This document shows, piece by piece, positions 12,701 to 23,130 of a stretch of 64,000 nt of DNA; the first letter of the stretch is position 1; every line of letters starts with the position of its first letter. The DNA comes from Hemileia vastatrix. Its lineage: Eukaryota; Basidiomycota; Pucciniomycetes; Pucciniales; Zaghouaniaceae. Made by a program: the position numbers and the translations under genes. Below the pieces are notes generated by a model. It did no database searches. It had not been told where the DNA came from and saw only the letters and a program-made list of their open reading frames with translations. Where the stretch lies: positions 38,189,183 through 38,253,182 of the forward strand of contig JASXTE010000002.1 in NCBI GenBank assembly GCA_030280995.1, given 5' to 3'.

Positions 12701-14040
12701 TTTATTTCATAATATTATAAAGGGTGTAACATCACCTGGTGTGCATCTAGCACATGTGTTTTTTCTATACTTATAATATTAATAATATAATGGTGACAAT
12801 AAATTAATCAAATGATATATATGAGTAAGTCACAAAGATCAAATACCAATGGACATGTTTATAAGAAATACCAGATTAACTGAATAAAAATTCTACCCTA
12901 GCTACTCTCCATCATAAATGTTTCCAGCACAAGTTCGTTCAAACTTGTGCTGGACACTTTTGGTCACATTCAGTCTGGTGTGATCAATTCTCTCTCAATA
13001 ATTGCACTAGAAGTTGTTTGATATGGCTAAATGGTTCTTCTGAGGTTTTGTAAAACCTAAGTTTGGCACTTTTTTGTTTTTCAAAAAAGCAATTATAGTC
13101 CAATTTTAGCCTCACTGGTGGGCATTTGCCCCAACATGTCTACTTGCTCTTGATAGCAGTAATTTTATTTTAATTTTTTTTTTCATATTTGATCCCTTTA
13201 ATTTTACCTTTTTATCTCTCATATTGCTTTTGTATATCAATTAATTTTTTGTAAAAGAAACAATTTTCATATTTTTTTACCTTTATTTAATAATATTATA
13301 CAAGGTGTAACATCACCCAGTATGCGTTGGGCACACAAGTTTGTGCTATACTTATAATATTAATAACATAATGGTGACAAAAAATCAATCAAATGATAAA
13401 TATGAATGAGGCACAAAGATCAAATACAAGTGGACATGTTTATTAGAAATACCAGATGACCTGAAGAAAAATTCCACCCTAGCTACTCTCCATCATAAAA
13501 GTGTCCAGCACAAGTTCGGCCAAACTTGTGCTGGACACTTTTGGTCACATTCAGTCTGATGTGATCAATTCTCTCTATTGCAATGAAAATGAATTTTTCT
13601 TCAATAATTGCACTAGAAGTTTTTTGATATGGCAAAATTGTCATCCTGAAGTTTTGGTAAAGCTCAAGTGGATTTTTTTTTATTTTTACAAAAAAGAAAT
13701 TATAGTCCAAGTTTAGTGCCACTGTTGGGCGTTCACACCATCATGTCTACTTGCTCATGATGGCAGGAATTTTACTTTAATTTTTTATTTCATATTTGAT
13801 CCCTTTGATTTTACCTTTTTATCCCTCATATTGCTTTTGGGTATCAATTTATTTTTTGTAAAACAGATCATTTTCGTATTTTTTTACCTTTATTTAATAA
13901 TATTATAAAAGGTGTAACATCACCTGGTATGTGTTGGTCACACGAGTTTTTGCTATACTTATAATTTTAATAACATAATGGTGACAAAAAATCAATCAAA
14001 GGATAAATATGAGTGAGGCACACAAGTCAAATACCAATTA
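6780..14040. repeat. Tandem satellite array, ~608-bp unit, 12 copies, each with a strong hairpin
   Basis: Twelve units start their hairpin near 6833, 7433, 8038, 8650, 9257, 9868, 10480, 11091, 11694, 12305, 12916 and 13498 (spacing 582-612 bp). The hairpin has 20-bp arms AAAAGTGTCCAGCACAAGTT and AACTTGTGCTGGACACTTTT around a centre close to YGGCCR. It is better conserved than the rest of the unit. About 110-130 bp later each unit has a weaker inverted repeat (GTCCACCTGAAG type), then a long AT-rich spacer containing GGTGTAACATCACC, GCATTTGGCACACAAG and ATAATGGTGACAAAAAATT. Short ORFs across the array are by-products of the repeat. No TIR or TSD marks single units, so this looks like a satellite and not a run of insertions. 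Confidence 0.92.
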
Positions 14041-14640
14041 ATCAATAGTTATTTTTAATATTATAAATTTTTTGATTAAATAAAATAGTAATAATGAATT
14101 ATATTTTTCATCCACAATTCCAATCTAATGATTCCCACTGCACAAAAAGGGTTCACTCAGTCCTTTATTTACTGCTTGTGCATATATTTTATTGCCCACA
14201 GCACTACAATTTTTTGTAGTGATTATCCCACATCTGATTCAGGAATATTTTTAAACAATATAAGTTTTTTTTACAAAAGACCTTATCATATCCAATATCC
14301 CACAAAAAATACAACCTGTTTTTGTATTAAAACCCATTAATTATTAAGAAATTGTTAAAATAATTAGATTAGACCCTGGCACAGCTAGATCCATACCAAC
14401 CGACCTAAAGTCTTTTCAATATTGAAAACAATTAAATAAAATTATGGTATCATACTAAATTATGGGCACCAACCATAATTCAGCACTTCTCATTTGCTCT
14501 GCTACAAAATGATGCATGTAGCATTTTTCTAATGTCAGACTGTTTTTCTTCCTTCCCTCACACCTTTAGTCCAGAATGCAAATTTAGTATGAGTTTTGGT
14601 CAAGTTGGTTTGCCAGTGTTATCTGTATGCAATATGAATT
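14041..14640. other. AT-rich spacer with a 20-bp CACTACAA palindrome
   Basis: No gene seen. At 14202-14221 there is a perfect 20-bp palindrome, CACTACAATTTTTTGTAGTG, which equals the outer ends of the CACTA-type MITEs of this window placed back to back. Confidence 0.5.
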
Positions 14641-15060
14641 CATATTGCATATTTCTATTTATGCATAAAGTATACTCGTTAAGCATCATTTTTTTGCATT
14701 TTTCAATCATAATGCATAAATATGCATATGCATATTCATTATACAGATGTATATGCATATTAATATATTTTATTCATATATATATGCACCTTTTTTTGCA
14801 TATTCAATATGCATATTTTTAATGCATATTCAATTTTAATATTTTTATGCATATTTTTATGCATAATCACTATGAATATTTTTATGCATATTTTTATGCA
14901 TATTTTTATGCATATTTTTTATGCATATTTATTCTTCATAGTCATTATGCATACACTTTGGATAGGCATTTCACATCAATTTTTAACATGCAATAAGTAT
15001 CCACCATGCAAATTCAAATGCATATGCATCTATATCAAACATGCAACATGTATTCAAGTT
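14640..15060. repeat. ATGCATAT-rich region with 12-bp ATGCATATTTTT minisatellite
   Basis: ATGCATATTTTT repeats in tandem with period 12 around 14840-14935, embedded in a wider zone of scattered ATGCAT/ATGCATAT motifs. The hydrophobic ORFs across it (14532-15063) are artefacts of this composition. Confidence 0.8.
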
Positions 15061-15247
15061 TAATATTTGAATATTAAGGTATGCTAAGTGATGTTGTTCA
15101 ACCTTTTGCCAAACCTGAGATTAACTGATGTTCAATGTGGTTCCTAAGCTCTGCTCAAGGAGGGATTGTTCTGGATTCAATCTGTGACAGTTTATTTTTT
15201 CAATGTTTTTTCATCAGATTTAAAAACATATTTCTGACAGTTTCAGG

Positions 15248-15775
15248 ATGGTTTCCCAACAGTTTCCTGAAAAATTCCTGATAGTTTCAAATAGAGGGAA
15301 CTGCTGGCAGTTCACCCCCAGATTTCCCGTGGTCAATGATACTTCAAGTGACTGTGCCAGCAACATTTCTTATGAATATCACCAAGAAATCTTTATTCTG
15401 GAGGAAGATATTCAATATTTAAATAATATTGACAATGATACCAATGATTTATCCACAGTTGAAAATGCTGAAATCATAAGAAATCTTGAGGACACCTCAG
15501 TAATTATTATCCCTCTAAAGGCACCAGTCTTGCTTAATGGAAAAAATATTGATGTTGTTTTGGATTCATCTGAAAAAGTACTTGCTTCAGTTGATCAGGA
15601 TTGTAAATTAAGACTTATTCCTGTCACTTCTGAAAATTGGAAAGGTTATGGCTCTGATTTGTCCCCCATTGGTAAATACAAGGCTAAAGTATTTTTTAAA
15701 TATAGCCATGGCTTTGTAAGAGCTATGTGTAACTTTGTAGTTATAAAAAATGATAACTTAAAAGAAAAAACATAA
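15248..15775 (+). CDS. Uncharacterised ORF with retropepsin-like C-terminus
   Basis: A 175-residue frame starts at an ATG and ends at TAA. The first half is acidic and matches nothing I know. The second half (residues about 85-170) has the layout of a retroelement aspartic protease: a strand VLLNGKNIDVVLDSS where families have LLDSGA/LIDTGA, then a variable stretch, a KAKVFFKYSHGF strand and a closing FVVIKND. The DSG/DTG triplet reads DSS, so catalysis would be lost. It may be a piece of a Ty3-type polyprotein. It lies antisense to, and just beyond the 3' end of, the minus-strand chromovirus at 16085-22345. Function is unknown; the protease reading is inference. Confidence 0.4.
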   Translation: MVSQQFPEKFLIVSNRGNCWQFTPRFPVVNDTSSDCASNISYEYHQEIFILEEDIQYLNNIDNDTNDLSTVENAEIIRNLEDTSVIIIPLKAPVLLNGKNIDVVLDSSEKVLASVDQDCKLRLIPVTSENWKGYGSDLSPIGKYKAKVFFKYSHGFVRAMCNFVVIKNDNLKEKT

Positions 15776-16084
15776 TTAGGTGTAATAAGATTTAGAAAAA
15801 AAGAAATTTCAACTTAGTCTTGTTTTAACTTATTTTGATTTTATTTTACTATATTAATTTTAATTTTAATTTTAATTTAATTGTAACTTTAACTTGAGTT
15901 TGATTTATTTTAAGTATTTAGAGATTTTAGAAAGGAAAAGAAATTAAAAGAAATAATATATGAAATTTAAAATTGGGTTTAGAAGAAGAAAAGAAAAGAA
16001 AAGAGAATATTTTAAAAGCTTTAAGGAAAGAAAAATTGAATTTAAGGTTTAGGTTTTTTAGGATATTTTATATGAAAATATTTT
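15776..16084. other. Purine-rich, non-coding stretch
   Basis: Runs of GAAAAGAAAAG and TTTTAATTTTAAT dominate. For the minus-strand chromovirus to its right this is where the 3' UTR and LTR should lie, but I could not match a partner LTR at 22346-22796. Confidence 0.4.
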
Positions 16085-17488
16085 TAAAGTTCAGGATAGT
16101 TTGAAACATTGATTGCTGGCTCCCAAGATTTTTTATTCAAATCATTGAGGTAGCCTTTCCATTCCACAAGGTATTGAATTTTACCCTTATGCCTTCTCGA
16201 TTCAAGAATTGGACTTACTTCCCACTCCAGATAATCTTCTACTTCAACCGGTTCCAGAGGGGGTTGGTTCTTTCCCAGGTATATTTCTCAAGCAAGTTCC
16301 AGATGAGATATGTGAAAAACAGGATGAATTGACTGCCATTTTAAAGGTAACTTAAGTTGAAATGCATTTTTAGAAACTTCTGCATAAATTTCAAATGAAA
16401 TCAAGTGCTTTTCCAATAGTTTCCTTGATGGTTGAGTTGTTTGAATATTTTTAGAGTCAAGCCATACTTTATTTCCTGGTTTAAAAGGTGGAGAAGATTG
16501 TTGATGTTTGTTGGCCTGTTCCTTATATCTTTTTTTTCCACCTCAAGGTTATATTTGAGTTTGCCTTGAAGTTGTGAAATGGTTCAAAGATAATGTTCAG
16601 CTCAATTTTTAATTCCTAAATGAAATGAATTGAACTGAGGATGTTTTCCATATATTTTTTCAAAAAGAGATTTTTTGTCAAAGTATGTGTCGAGTTGTTA
16701 TAAGTGAATTTGGCCAGTGGTAACCATGTGGTCCAATTGTCCTGTTTATAATTGACATACATTTGAAGATATTTTTCAAGGATTTGGCTGGTTCTTGTGG
16801 TTAGCCAGTTGGTTTCAGGATGATAAGCAGTGGAAAGATTCCTTGTAATATTTAGCTGTCAACAAAGTAGAGACAAACAGGGATCCTCTATCTGAAATAA
16901 TATTGGTGAGTAAGTCATGTTTAGAAAATAAAAATTCTATAAATAATTCAGCTAAATCTTCTGAAGTTTCACTAGTATCAACTTAAATAAAAATTGAAAT
17001 TCTAGAAAATCTATCAACTATGACTAATATAGCATTGAAATTATCTGATGGAGGTAATTGAGAAATGAAATCCATTGAAATTGAGTCCCATGGTTTATAG
17101 GGAATTGGAAGTGGTTGAATATATCCATACTTTCTGTGTCAAGGTACCTTGTTCCTATTACATTCATAAAAAGCTTTAATATAGGCCTTAATTTCCCTGG
17201 TCTTCCTGGCCAGAAGAAATCCCTTGCTATTAACTGGTATGTTTAATCAACACCAAAATTACCAGCTAATGGAGAATTATGTCTACTATTAAAAATCCCT
17301 AACTTTATATCCTTATTGTCAGGTATGACTACTCTACCTTCATGGATTAAAAGCCCTGATTCTATAATGAATCTCTTGGCCCCTTGCTTCAAGATTATTT
17401 TGCCTTTAATCCCCAAACAATAATCATCCTTTGACTGAGCATCTAAAATTTTGGATAGTGGATTTTGAATTGATTGTTTTGTCATCAA
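16085..17488 (-). pseudogene. Ty3/gypsy chromovirus integrase and chromodomain (minus-strand element 1)
   Basis: Read on the minus strand, the piece begins with the HHCC module (VVIPDNKDIKLGIFNSRHNS, then PLAGNFG). It continues into the integrase core with [11 protein letters not shown] (first Asp present) and IISDRGSLFVS (second Asp), and ends in a C-terminal barrel HPVFHISHLE and a chromodomain GKIQYLVEWKGYLND followed by KSWEPAI near 16100-16260. Only the first 82 residues are open as one frame; the rest needs several frameshifts and stops. The order integrase, barrel, chromodomain is that of a complete chromovirus pol end. This family differs from the pol at 3-1418. Confidence 0.85.
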
Positions 17489-18306
17489 ATTAAGTTGATT
17501 ATTTTTTTAATTGATTTGATGAAAATTGATTTCACATTTTCTTGATTCTTGTCAGCAAATTCCTCCCCCTGCTTTGAATAAATGTTGTCCTGAAATGATA
17601 AAAAATCTGGAACTACACAACTTTTCCTGGGTGGTAGGTAATAGTAGAATAAAATTCAGATAAGAGCTCAGCCCACTTGTCCTGAAATCTAGTTAGTACT
17701 TTGGAAGATATGAAGTATTTCAAAGCATTATGATTAGTTAGGATTTGAAAGAAACTATTTAGACTGAGAAGAAAAGAAAACCATTCTTTAAGACAATGAA
17801 TAATAGCTAATAACTCTTTATCACAAATTTCATAATTTTATTCTGCTTAAATTTATTTGCATGATTCAAAGGCAATAGGATGAAACAATTTTGTTTCAGG
17901 ATTGAATTGGGATATTAACCCTGCTATAGCCTAATTTCTAGCATCTGTCTTTACTATTTTAAAGGCTGTAGGATCAAAGTGTCAAAGAATTGGACCTGTG
18001 GTAAATGAAATTTTCAATGCTTAGAATTCTTTTCATTCTATTTCTGTGAAGACAAAGTGAGTATCTTTTTTACAAATAGAAGTAAGATTCATAATATTTT
18101 TAGAGTAATCTTTTATAAATCTTCTATATAAATTTTCAAAACCCCCAAATCCCTGTAAGGATTTTAGGTTGGTTGGCTCTGGCCATTCCGAAAATTTTTG
18201 AGCCTTTTTATTATCCATGATTAAACCATTAGTGGGAAAGTTAAAGCCCAAAAAGTTGATAGCTTTTAGATGGAATTCACATCTAGTGTTCTTGGCCTAG
18301 AGTCCT
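17489..18306 (-). pseudogene. Chromovirus RNase H and C-terminal reverse transcriptase (element 1)
   Basis: The minus strand encodes CEFHLKAINFLGFNFPTNGL, then KAQKFSEWPEPTNLKSLQGF (the RT thumb region), then an RNase H relic with AIAGLISQFNPETKLFHP, ELLAIIHCLKEW and a tether ending near 17500. Stops and frameshifts are frequent. The RT frame is cut at 18306 by the solo LTR and resumes at 19807. Joining the two sides with one copy of GTCCT gives a continuous frame (VMMVLT, stop, LLEQGL, stop, AKNTRCEFH), which shows that the two halves were one gene. Confidence 0.85.
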
Positions 18307-19806
18307 TGTCAGCCTGTATATCCCCAGGACTGAGTAAAAAGTGCTTATAAGTTATGTTAAACACATGAACTATACATGGGAACAATAATTGAGAGTACAC
18401 AAACAGTATACATAAGTAAAATTATGATAATATACAAAATATGCCATTATAACACCTTATATACACACATATATCCACCTTTTATAGGTCTTATGTACTT
18501 AATATTAAGTTTTAATATGTTAGTTTAATCTTAATAGCCTTAAGTATAAGGCTACATAATTTTTAAGTACACTTAAAGCTATTATATTCACTGTTTTATG
18601 CAAAAAACAAGAAATGCACTTTATTTCACTTAAAAGTTGACTATATGTGCTATAAAATTGAGAATATCAAAATTGCGCTTTGACAGATCAATTTTTCTCA
18701 TTTAGGACTATTGATTTGGCTATTTAAATGCATAAAAATAACACTTTTCAAATTTGGTGTTTTTTATGCCAGAAATGGCTTCTGTGTACTGGCCACATAC
18801 TGCCTGCTTTTTTCCCATGTGAATAGCTTCATTTTTAGCAAATTTAGCTTTTTCACACTATAATTACCCCAAATTCTACGCCCACTGTGGGGAAACATGC
18901 TAAAATAGGCAACAGGCACTTATTTAGTGTCCTAGCTTAATTAATAATGCATTGACCTTGTTTATATGCACTAATTTCATTAATAACCTCACTCTTGGGG
19001 TCTTATTTCATCACCACGCTTAAATTCGCCTAGTTTTAGTCAAGGATTTACATGTGCAAGTGCCTGCCAAGGACTGCATGTAGTTACCCCACATCTCACG
19101 CTCTTTTTTGAGTTTTTGGGTGGATTCTCAGTCAATATTGGTTATTTTTGGATGGGAATTTCACGTAGTATAATGTCAGGATTAGCCCCATTATTTCTAC
19201 AGTAAGTCCCCCTTATTATTAAGCTATTATTAACCTTAAAAAGTCTCCTTTAGTCTTTAATATTATTGTTTTATACGCATATACTCTCTTTTTGTCTTTT
19301 TCTTTAATTTTGATGGATTTCCCTTATTATTACAGGATTTTGACGGTAGTTACTATTCTAATTATGTCATGGGCTACTGTGGATGTTGATGGACATGTCT
19401 ATTAGTTGTTTTGAGGCGTCATTAACTGTGTATTGGATGGTACATCAAGGGAATCATTGGGGAACTCAGTGTGTATAAAAGGAGGAGGTTTTTGGGTCTT
19501 GTTTCTACATTCTTTATCATTAAAATTTACACAATATAACCAAATCAATTACAATAAACTTCAATTGTTACTTTTATAAGACTTTTGAGTAGTATCTGAA
19601 TTATTAAACTCTATTTTTCTACCAACTAAAAAGATTGTACACCACATATAACAATAGTGAGAATTATATTACTGAGACCTTTATTCTGAATTATATTTTA
19701 CTATTTGTTGGATTTATACTACAGTATTCATATAGGAACATTTAAATCTTCTAGACAAAGACTTTTCAAGCTAGTTCACATCCTTTTAGTTGATCTCAGC
19801 CTGACA
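18307..19806 (+). repeat. Solo LTR (family L1) with 5-bp TSD GTCCT
   Basis: It starts TGTCAGCCTGTATATCCCC and ends TCAGCCTGACA, with the same length and overall sequence as the LTR at 1570-3069. The 5 bp before it (18302-18306) and after it (19807-19811) are both GTCCT. It lies inside the reverse transcriptase of a minus-strand chromovirus and carries no internal retroelement genes, so it is a solo LTR left after LTR-LTR recombination. Removing it and one TSD restores the host reading frame. Confidence 0.95.
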
Positions 19807-20372
19807 GTCCTTGTTCTAAAAGTCAAGTAAGAACCATCATGACATGTTGGATATGTTCTTTGAGGGTATTTGAGAAGATTAAAATGTCATCGAGGTAACA
19901 ACAGAAAAATTTTCAACAATACATTGGAAGATATCATTTACAAAAGTTTGAAAGACATTGGTGCATTATACAATCCAAAGGGCATTACTAAATATTCAAA
20001 ACTTCCAAATCTGGTACACATTGAAGCTAAAGGTTCATGACCTTCTGCAATACATATAAGGTTGTAAGCACCCCTGAGATATATTTTAGAAATTAATTTA
20101 GCACCATTAAACAAGGTAAGAAGTAATGACATAGGAGGAGCTGGATATGCGTTTTTCTTAGTCACTGCATTAAGTTTTCTATAGTCAACACATAACCTAA
20201 GACTTCCATATTTTTTCTTAGCAAAGGTTTGTGACTTACTGGCTCAAATGAAACCTTTTTCTAAATTCTCTGCAATATATTCTTGAAGAACTTGAGATTT
20301 TTGCTTTGAAAAAGAATAGACAGAACCTGCTGATGGTACTGGACCTATTAACTTTATTTGATGATTGTAGGG
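19807..20372 (-). pseudogene. Chromovirus reverse transcriptase, N-terminal part (element 1)
   Basis: Minus-strand motifs of Ty3 RT appear in order: LRLCVDYRKLNAVTKKNAYP, then GAKLISKIYLRGAYNLICIA (the first catalytic Asp in the DLRGAY motif is replaced by Tyr here), LVMPFGLYNAPMSF, and the catalytic YLDDILIFSN with YLDD encoded at 19886-19897. At least two frameshifts separate the LPFG motif from YLDD. The relic is interrupted at 19806 by the solo LTR. Confidence 0.88.
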
Positions 20373-21160
20373 TCAATGAGGTGGTATCTTGTTGGCCCTA
20401 TGGATTGAGAAAACATTGATGAAGTCATGGTAAACTTCAGGTAGAGTCAATTTCATGGCTTCAATATTGATTTGGTTATCCTCCTCATCTTGAAAGAAGT
20501 CTTTCAAAGGTAGACCTGTATTTATAGTGCAAAAATTGATTACTTCAAGGCTATTGAAATCCTCTTTGAGTAAAGTCGTCAAAGTAGAATGGTTAGCCAA
20601 ACATTCATTTAAAGGAAACTCAGATGCTTGAAATATATCTGGAAGAGAAGTGTCCTCTAGAAGGACTTGGTCAGGCAGGTTTTTTAACTCCCTATTGACC
20701 TGCATTGATGAATCATAAATATACTTAGAGAAAGGGGTGATAAATCCCTGTGACCAATAATTTTTGGGGTTCCAATGCTGTAAGAAGTCATGGCCAAGAA
20801 TGGTATAGTCCATCCTTGGGGCATCCAAGACTGTTAATTCCCACTCAAAGGAGGTAAAATTCTGAAAGTTGAAAACCCATAATACTTTCTTACTAACCCA
20901 GTATTTGGGTTCCTCTGATTTGAACAGATAAATTGGAATTTGGTCAATGTCTAAAATGTCAGTTTGAGTTTTTTGGATAAAGATAAACTGATAAATGAAA
21001 TTGAAGCTTCATAGTTAATAAGACAAATGAAGGGAATATCCTCCTTAAAAAGAATTAGTCTCAAATGGTTAAGTGAAACTCCAGTCCTTAGGACATGGAG
21101 GTTTTGTGCACTTGGAGATAAAAAATAGTTTTCTTTGCACACAAGTAAACTATTCACTAG
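20373..21160 (-). pseudogene. Chromovirus protease-to-RT linker region (element 1)
   Basis: The longest open stretch (20373-20828) contains ILGHDFLQHWNP, the conserved end of Ty3 proteases (ILGxxWL), followed by a linker and LPEVYHDFINVFS, which leads into RT. Upstream, 20951-21157 contains RLILFKEDIPFICLINYEAS, the protease flap and active-site strand; where DSGA/DTGA is expected it reads NYEA, so the catalytic Asp is gone. The frames are separated by stops. Confidence 0.65.
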
Positions 21161-22345
21161 TTTTTTGATTTGGAACTGTTACCTTCTCTATCCCTTAATT
21201 TAGCACATTCATCCAACTTGATTTTACCCCCACAATACATACACAACCCATTATCTGCTCTTCTTTTCCTTTCAGCTTCCTTTATTTCCCCTTTTGGATC
21301 CAATACCTTACTGATATTACCTGGGGTCAAACTTTTGAATCAAGATTTCTCTTTACCCTTTTGATTGGGTTTGGTTTGAGATGAAGATTTAGTGGGTCAA
21401 GGATGATTTGAAGAACTTCCAGATTTGAAGTTTGAGCCATGAGGTTTACTGGCATAACACCTTTGTTGAAGATGGCCTTGGTGGATGCCATCTAGTTTGA
21501 GGGTCCTATTCATTAGGTCCATTAAGGTACTCATTTTATGACCATGAAGATTTCTTTTGTCAAGTGTCTTTAAAGGTAGTCTCTTTTTGAAATGATACTT
21601 TATGGCTGAATCATTCCTACCTACTCAAGGTTCTATAGCCCTGAAATTTGAGATATATTCAGAAGCTTTACCATTATCATTCATGAAAAGGAAATCTAAT
21701 TTAATTTCTGTGTTATTGCTTTGTTAGGGTCACCAAATAACATAAAGATTTGATCTTTGAATTTTCCCCAATTTTTGATTAGCAAATGGGTTTCTGTCAT
21801 AGAAAGCATGATAAAATATGGCTCAAACCATTGTGATGCTTTTCCAGATAATAATGAAGATGTATAATTTACCTTGGAGTGATCTTTATTGAAAGTTAGA
21901 GGTTATTGCAGAACAATAATTTGCAGGTTTTAAAAAAAGGTCACAATCTGTCAGGATTTTCTCCACCAAATTTATCCATGTATTTTATCATTGGAGTTTT
22001 TAATTTAGAGTTCTCCGAGGGAGAAGGACAAGAAGTTGATTTCACTAATAATTTCATGAAATCTTCCAATGATAGAGCTGGACAAGGTTCAAAAGTTTAG
22101 CCCAAAGGGTTGGTAGCTGGGGCTGATGGTGCCTTCTGCATTGTATCCTTGCCTTCTTCCTCCTCACTAGAATCTTCAAAATCCTGAGGGATGTCCTCTA
22201 CATATTGAATTGAATTTTCCATCTCCCTTAATTTGAGAGGTTCAAGAGAGTGAGTGTGGGAAATAGGCTGCAAAGCTGTTGGCCTATCCCTGGTGCAAGC
22301 TCTAGTAGTAGTACCCATAGGAGGAGTGTGTTGAATGGGTGCCAT
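21161..22345 (-). pseudogene. Chromovirus gag relic (element 1)
   Basis: The gag start is the ATG at 22343-22345 (MAPIQHTPPMGTTTR), leading an acidic 82-residue N-terminal segment. The middle (21400-22090) needs several frameshifts. Near 21175-21240 a zinc knuckle is recognisable as CMYCGGKIKLDEC, shorter by one residue than the CX2CX4HX4C form and lacking its His. This places the 5' end of element 1 to the right, in agreement with the minus-strand order gag, protease, RT, RNase H, integrase. Confidence 0.65.
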
Positions 22346-22796
22346 TTAGACTTAGCCCCTGAATATGTAGTAGTACAAATAATAAAAAATTAGAACTACA
22401 GAGAATTAAATTATACTGTCACCAGACAGCCTACGCACAAGGTTGAGGGTGTTCCTGGGTAAGTGAGATTGGTAAAGGTGATTGAAGACTTCTTCAAAGC
22501 ACAGAAGAATGCTTCAAGGAAGTGGTTGGAAGATATGTTGAAGATAAATTATTTACTTTGTGGTAAGTTTGAGATGAATAATAATGTATGGTAGAGTAGC
22601 ACTAAAATTCAAGGAATCTCACAAAGGTTTGGAACTTAATAATCAAAAAGGATTTAGGAGTTTTAATTGTTTGAAGAGAAATTGATTATTAAGAAAAGTA
22701 AGAAACAATAATAGCCTTATATAAATTTAACTACTATCACAACAATATTATAATTTAATTCTATGGAATGTTGAACCAAATCCCCCCAATTATATA
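22346..22796. other. 5' untranslated/LTR zone of element 1, unresolved
   Basis: No gene. On the minus strand CTGTCTGGTGACAG near 22418-22431 could be an LTR end followed by a TGG-type primer site, but I could not find the matching LTR at the other end of the element. Confidence 0.3.
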
Positions 22797-22980
22797 CACT
22801 ACCAACACCATTTGTTACGCCACAAGGTGTAACAAATGCGTAACAGCTGTGTAATGATTTCATAATAAATACATAACAATATTTATGTCCCCTAGCAATC
22901 AATAATAATTGTTATGTGCCTGTTACACAACCATTACACAACTGCTATGCCATGTGGCGTAACAAAAAATTTTGGTAGTG
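22797..22980. mobile_element. 184-bp MITE with CACTA-type ends
   Basis: The left end reads CACTACCAACACCATTTGTT, then ACGCCACA; the right end is its imperfect reverse complement (TGTGGCGTAACAAAA...TTGGTAGTG). TIRs are about 28 bp. The 3 bp on both sides are ATA, matching the 3-bp TSD of CACTA elements. There is no coding capacity. The copia element begins 10 bp further right. Confidence 0.8.
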
Positions 22981-22989
22981 ATAGACAAC

Positions 22990-23104
22990 TATTGGTAATC
23001 TAACCAATGTTTCATTACTCAGTCTATGTTCTTTATATATACTAACATGACTATGTACACAACCTTCTAGTAGTTTCTACATACTACTCAATAGTTCCTC
23101 TACA
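22990..23104 (-). repeat. 3' LTR of copia element 1 (115 bp)
   Basis: This 115-bp sequence recurs at 35402-35516 with very few differences. On the minus strand it starts TGTAGAGGAACTATTGAG and ends CCAATA. The 5 bp outside it (22985-22989) are ACAAC, identical to 35517-35521. A polypurine tract precedes it on the minus strand, so this is the 3' LTR. Confidence 0.93.
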
Positions 23105-23120
23105 CCCCCGCCCTTGACCA
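23105..23120 (-). other. Polypurine tract of copia element 1
   Basis: On the minus strand AAGGGCGGGGG directly abuts the TGTAGAGG start of the 3' LTR, the expected place for the plus-strand DNA primer. Confidence 0.85.
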
Positions 23121-23130
23121 TACGAAAGGC

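Noticed and set aside
9263..13722. ORFs of 60-80 codons recurring through the array
   Set aside because: They recur because the 608-bp unit recurs. They shift in length with random stops and overlap on both strands around the hairpin.
5430..14040. CRISPR-like reading of repeats with palindromes
   Set aside because: The repeat period (~608 bp) and homologous spacers are those of a eukaryotic satellite. There are no short unique spacers or cas genes, and the context is fungal.
14532..15063. Hydrophobic ORFs rich in Ile, Phe, His and Met
   Set aside because: Produced by the ATGCATATTTTT repeat; no conserved feature.
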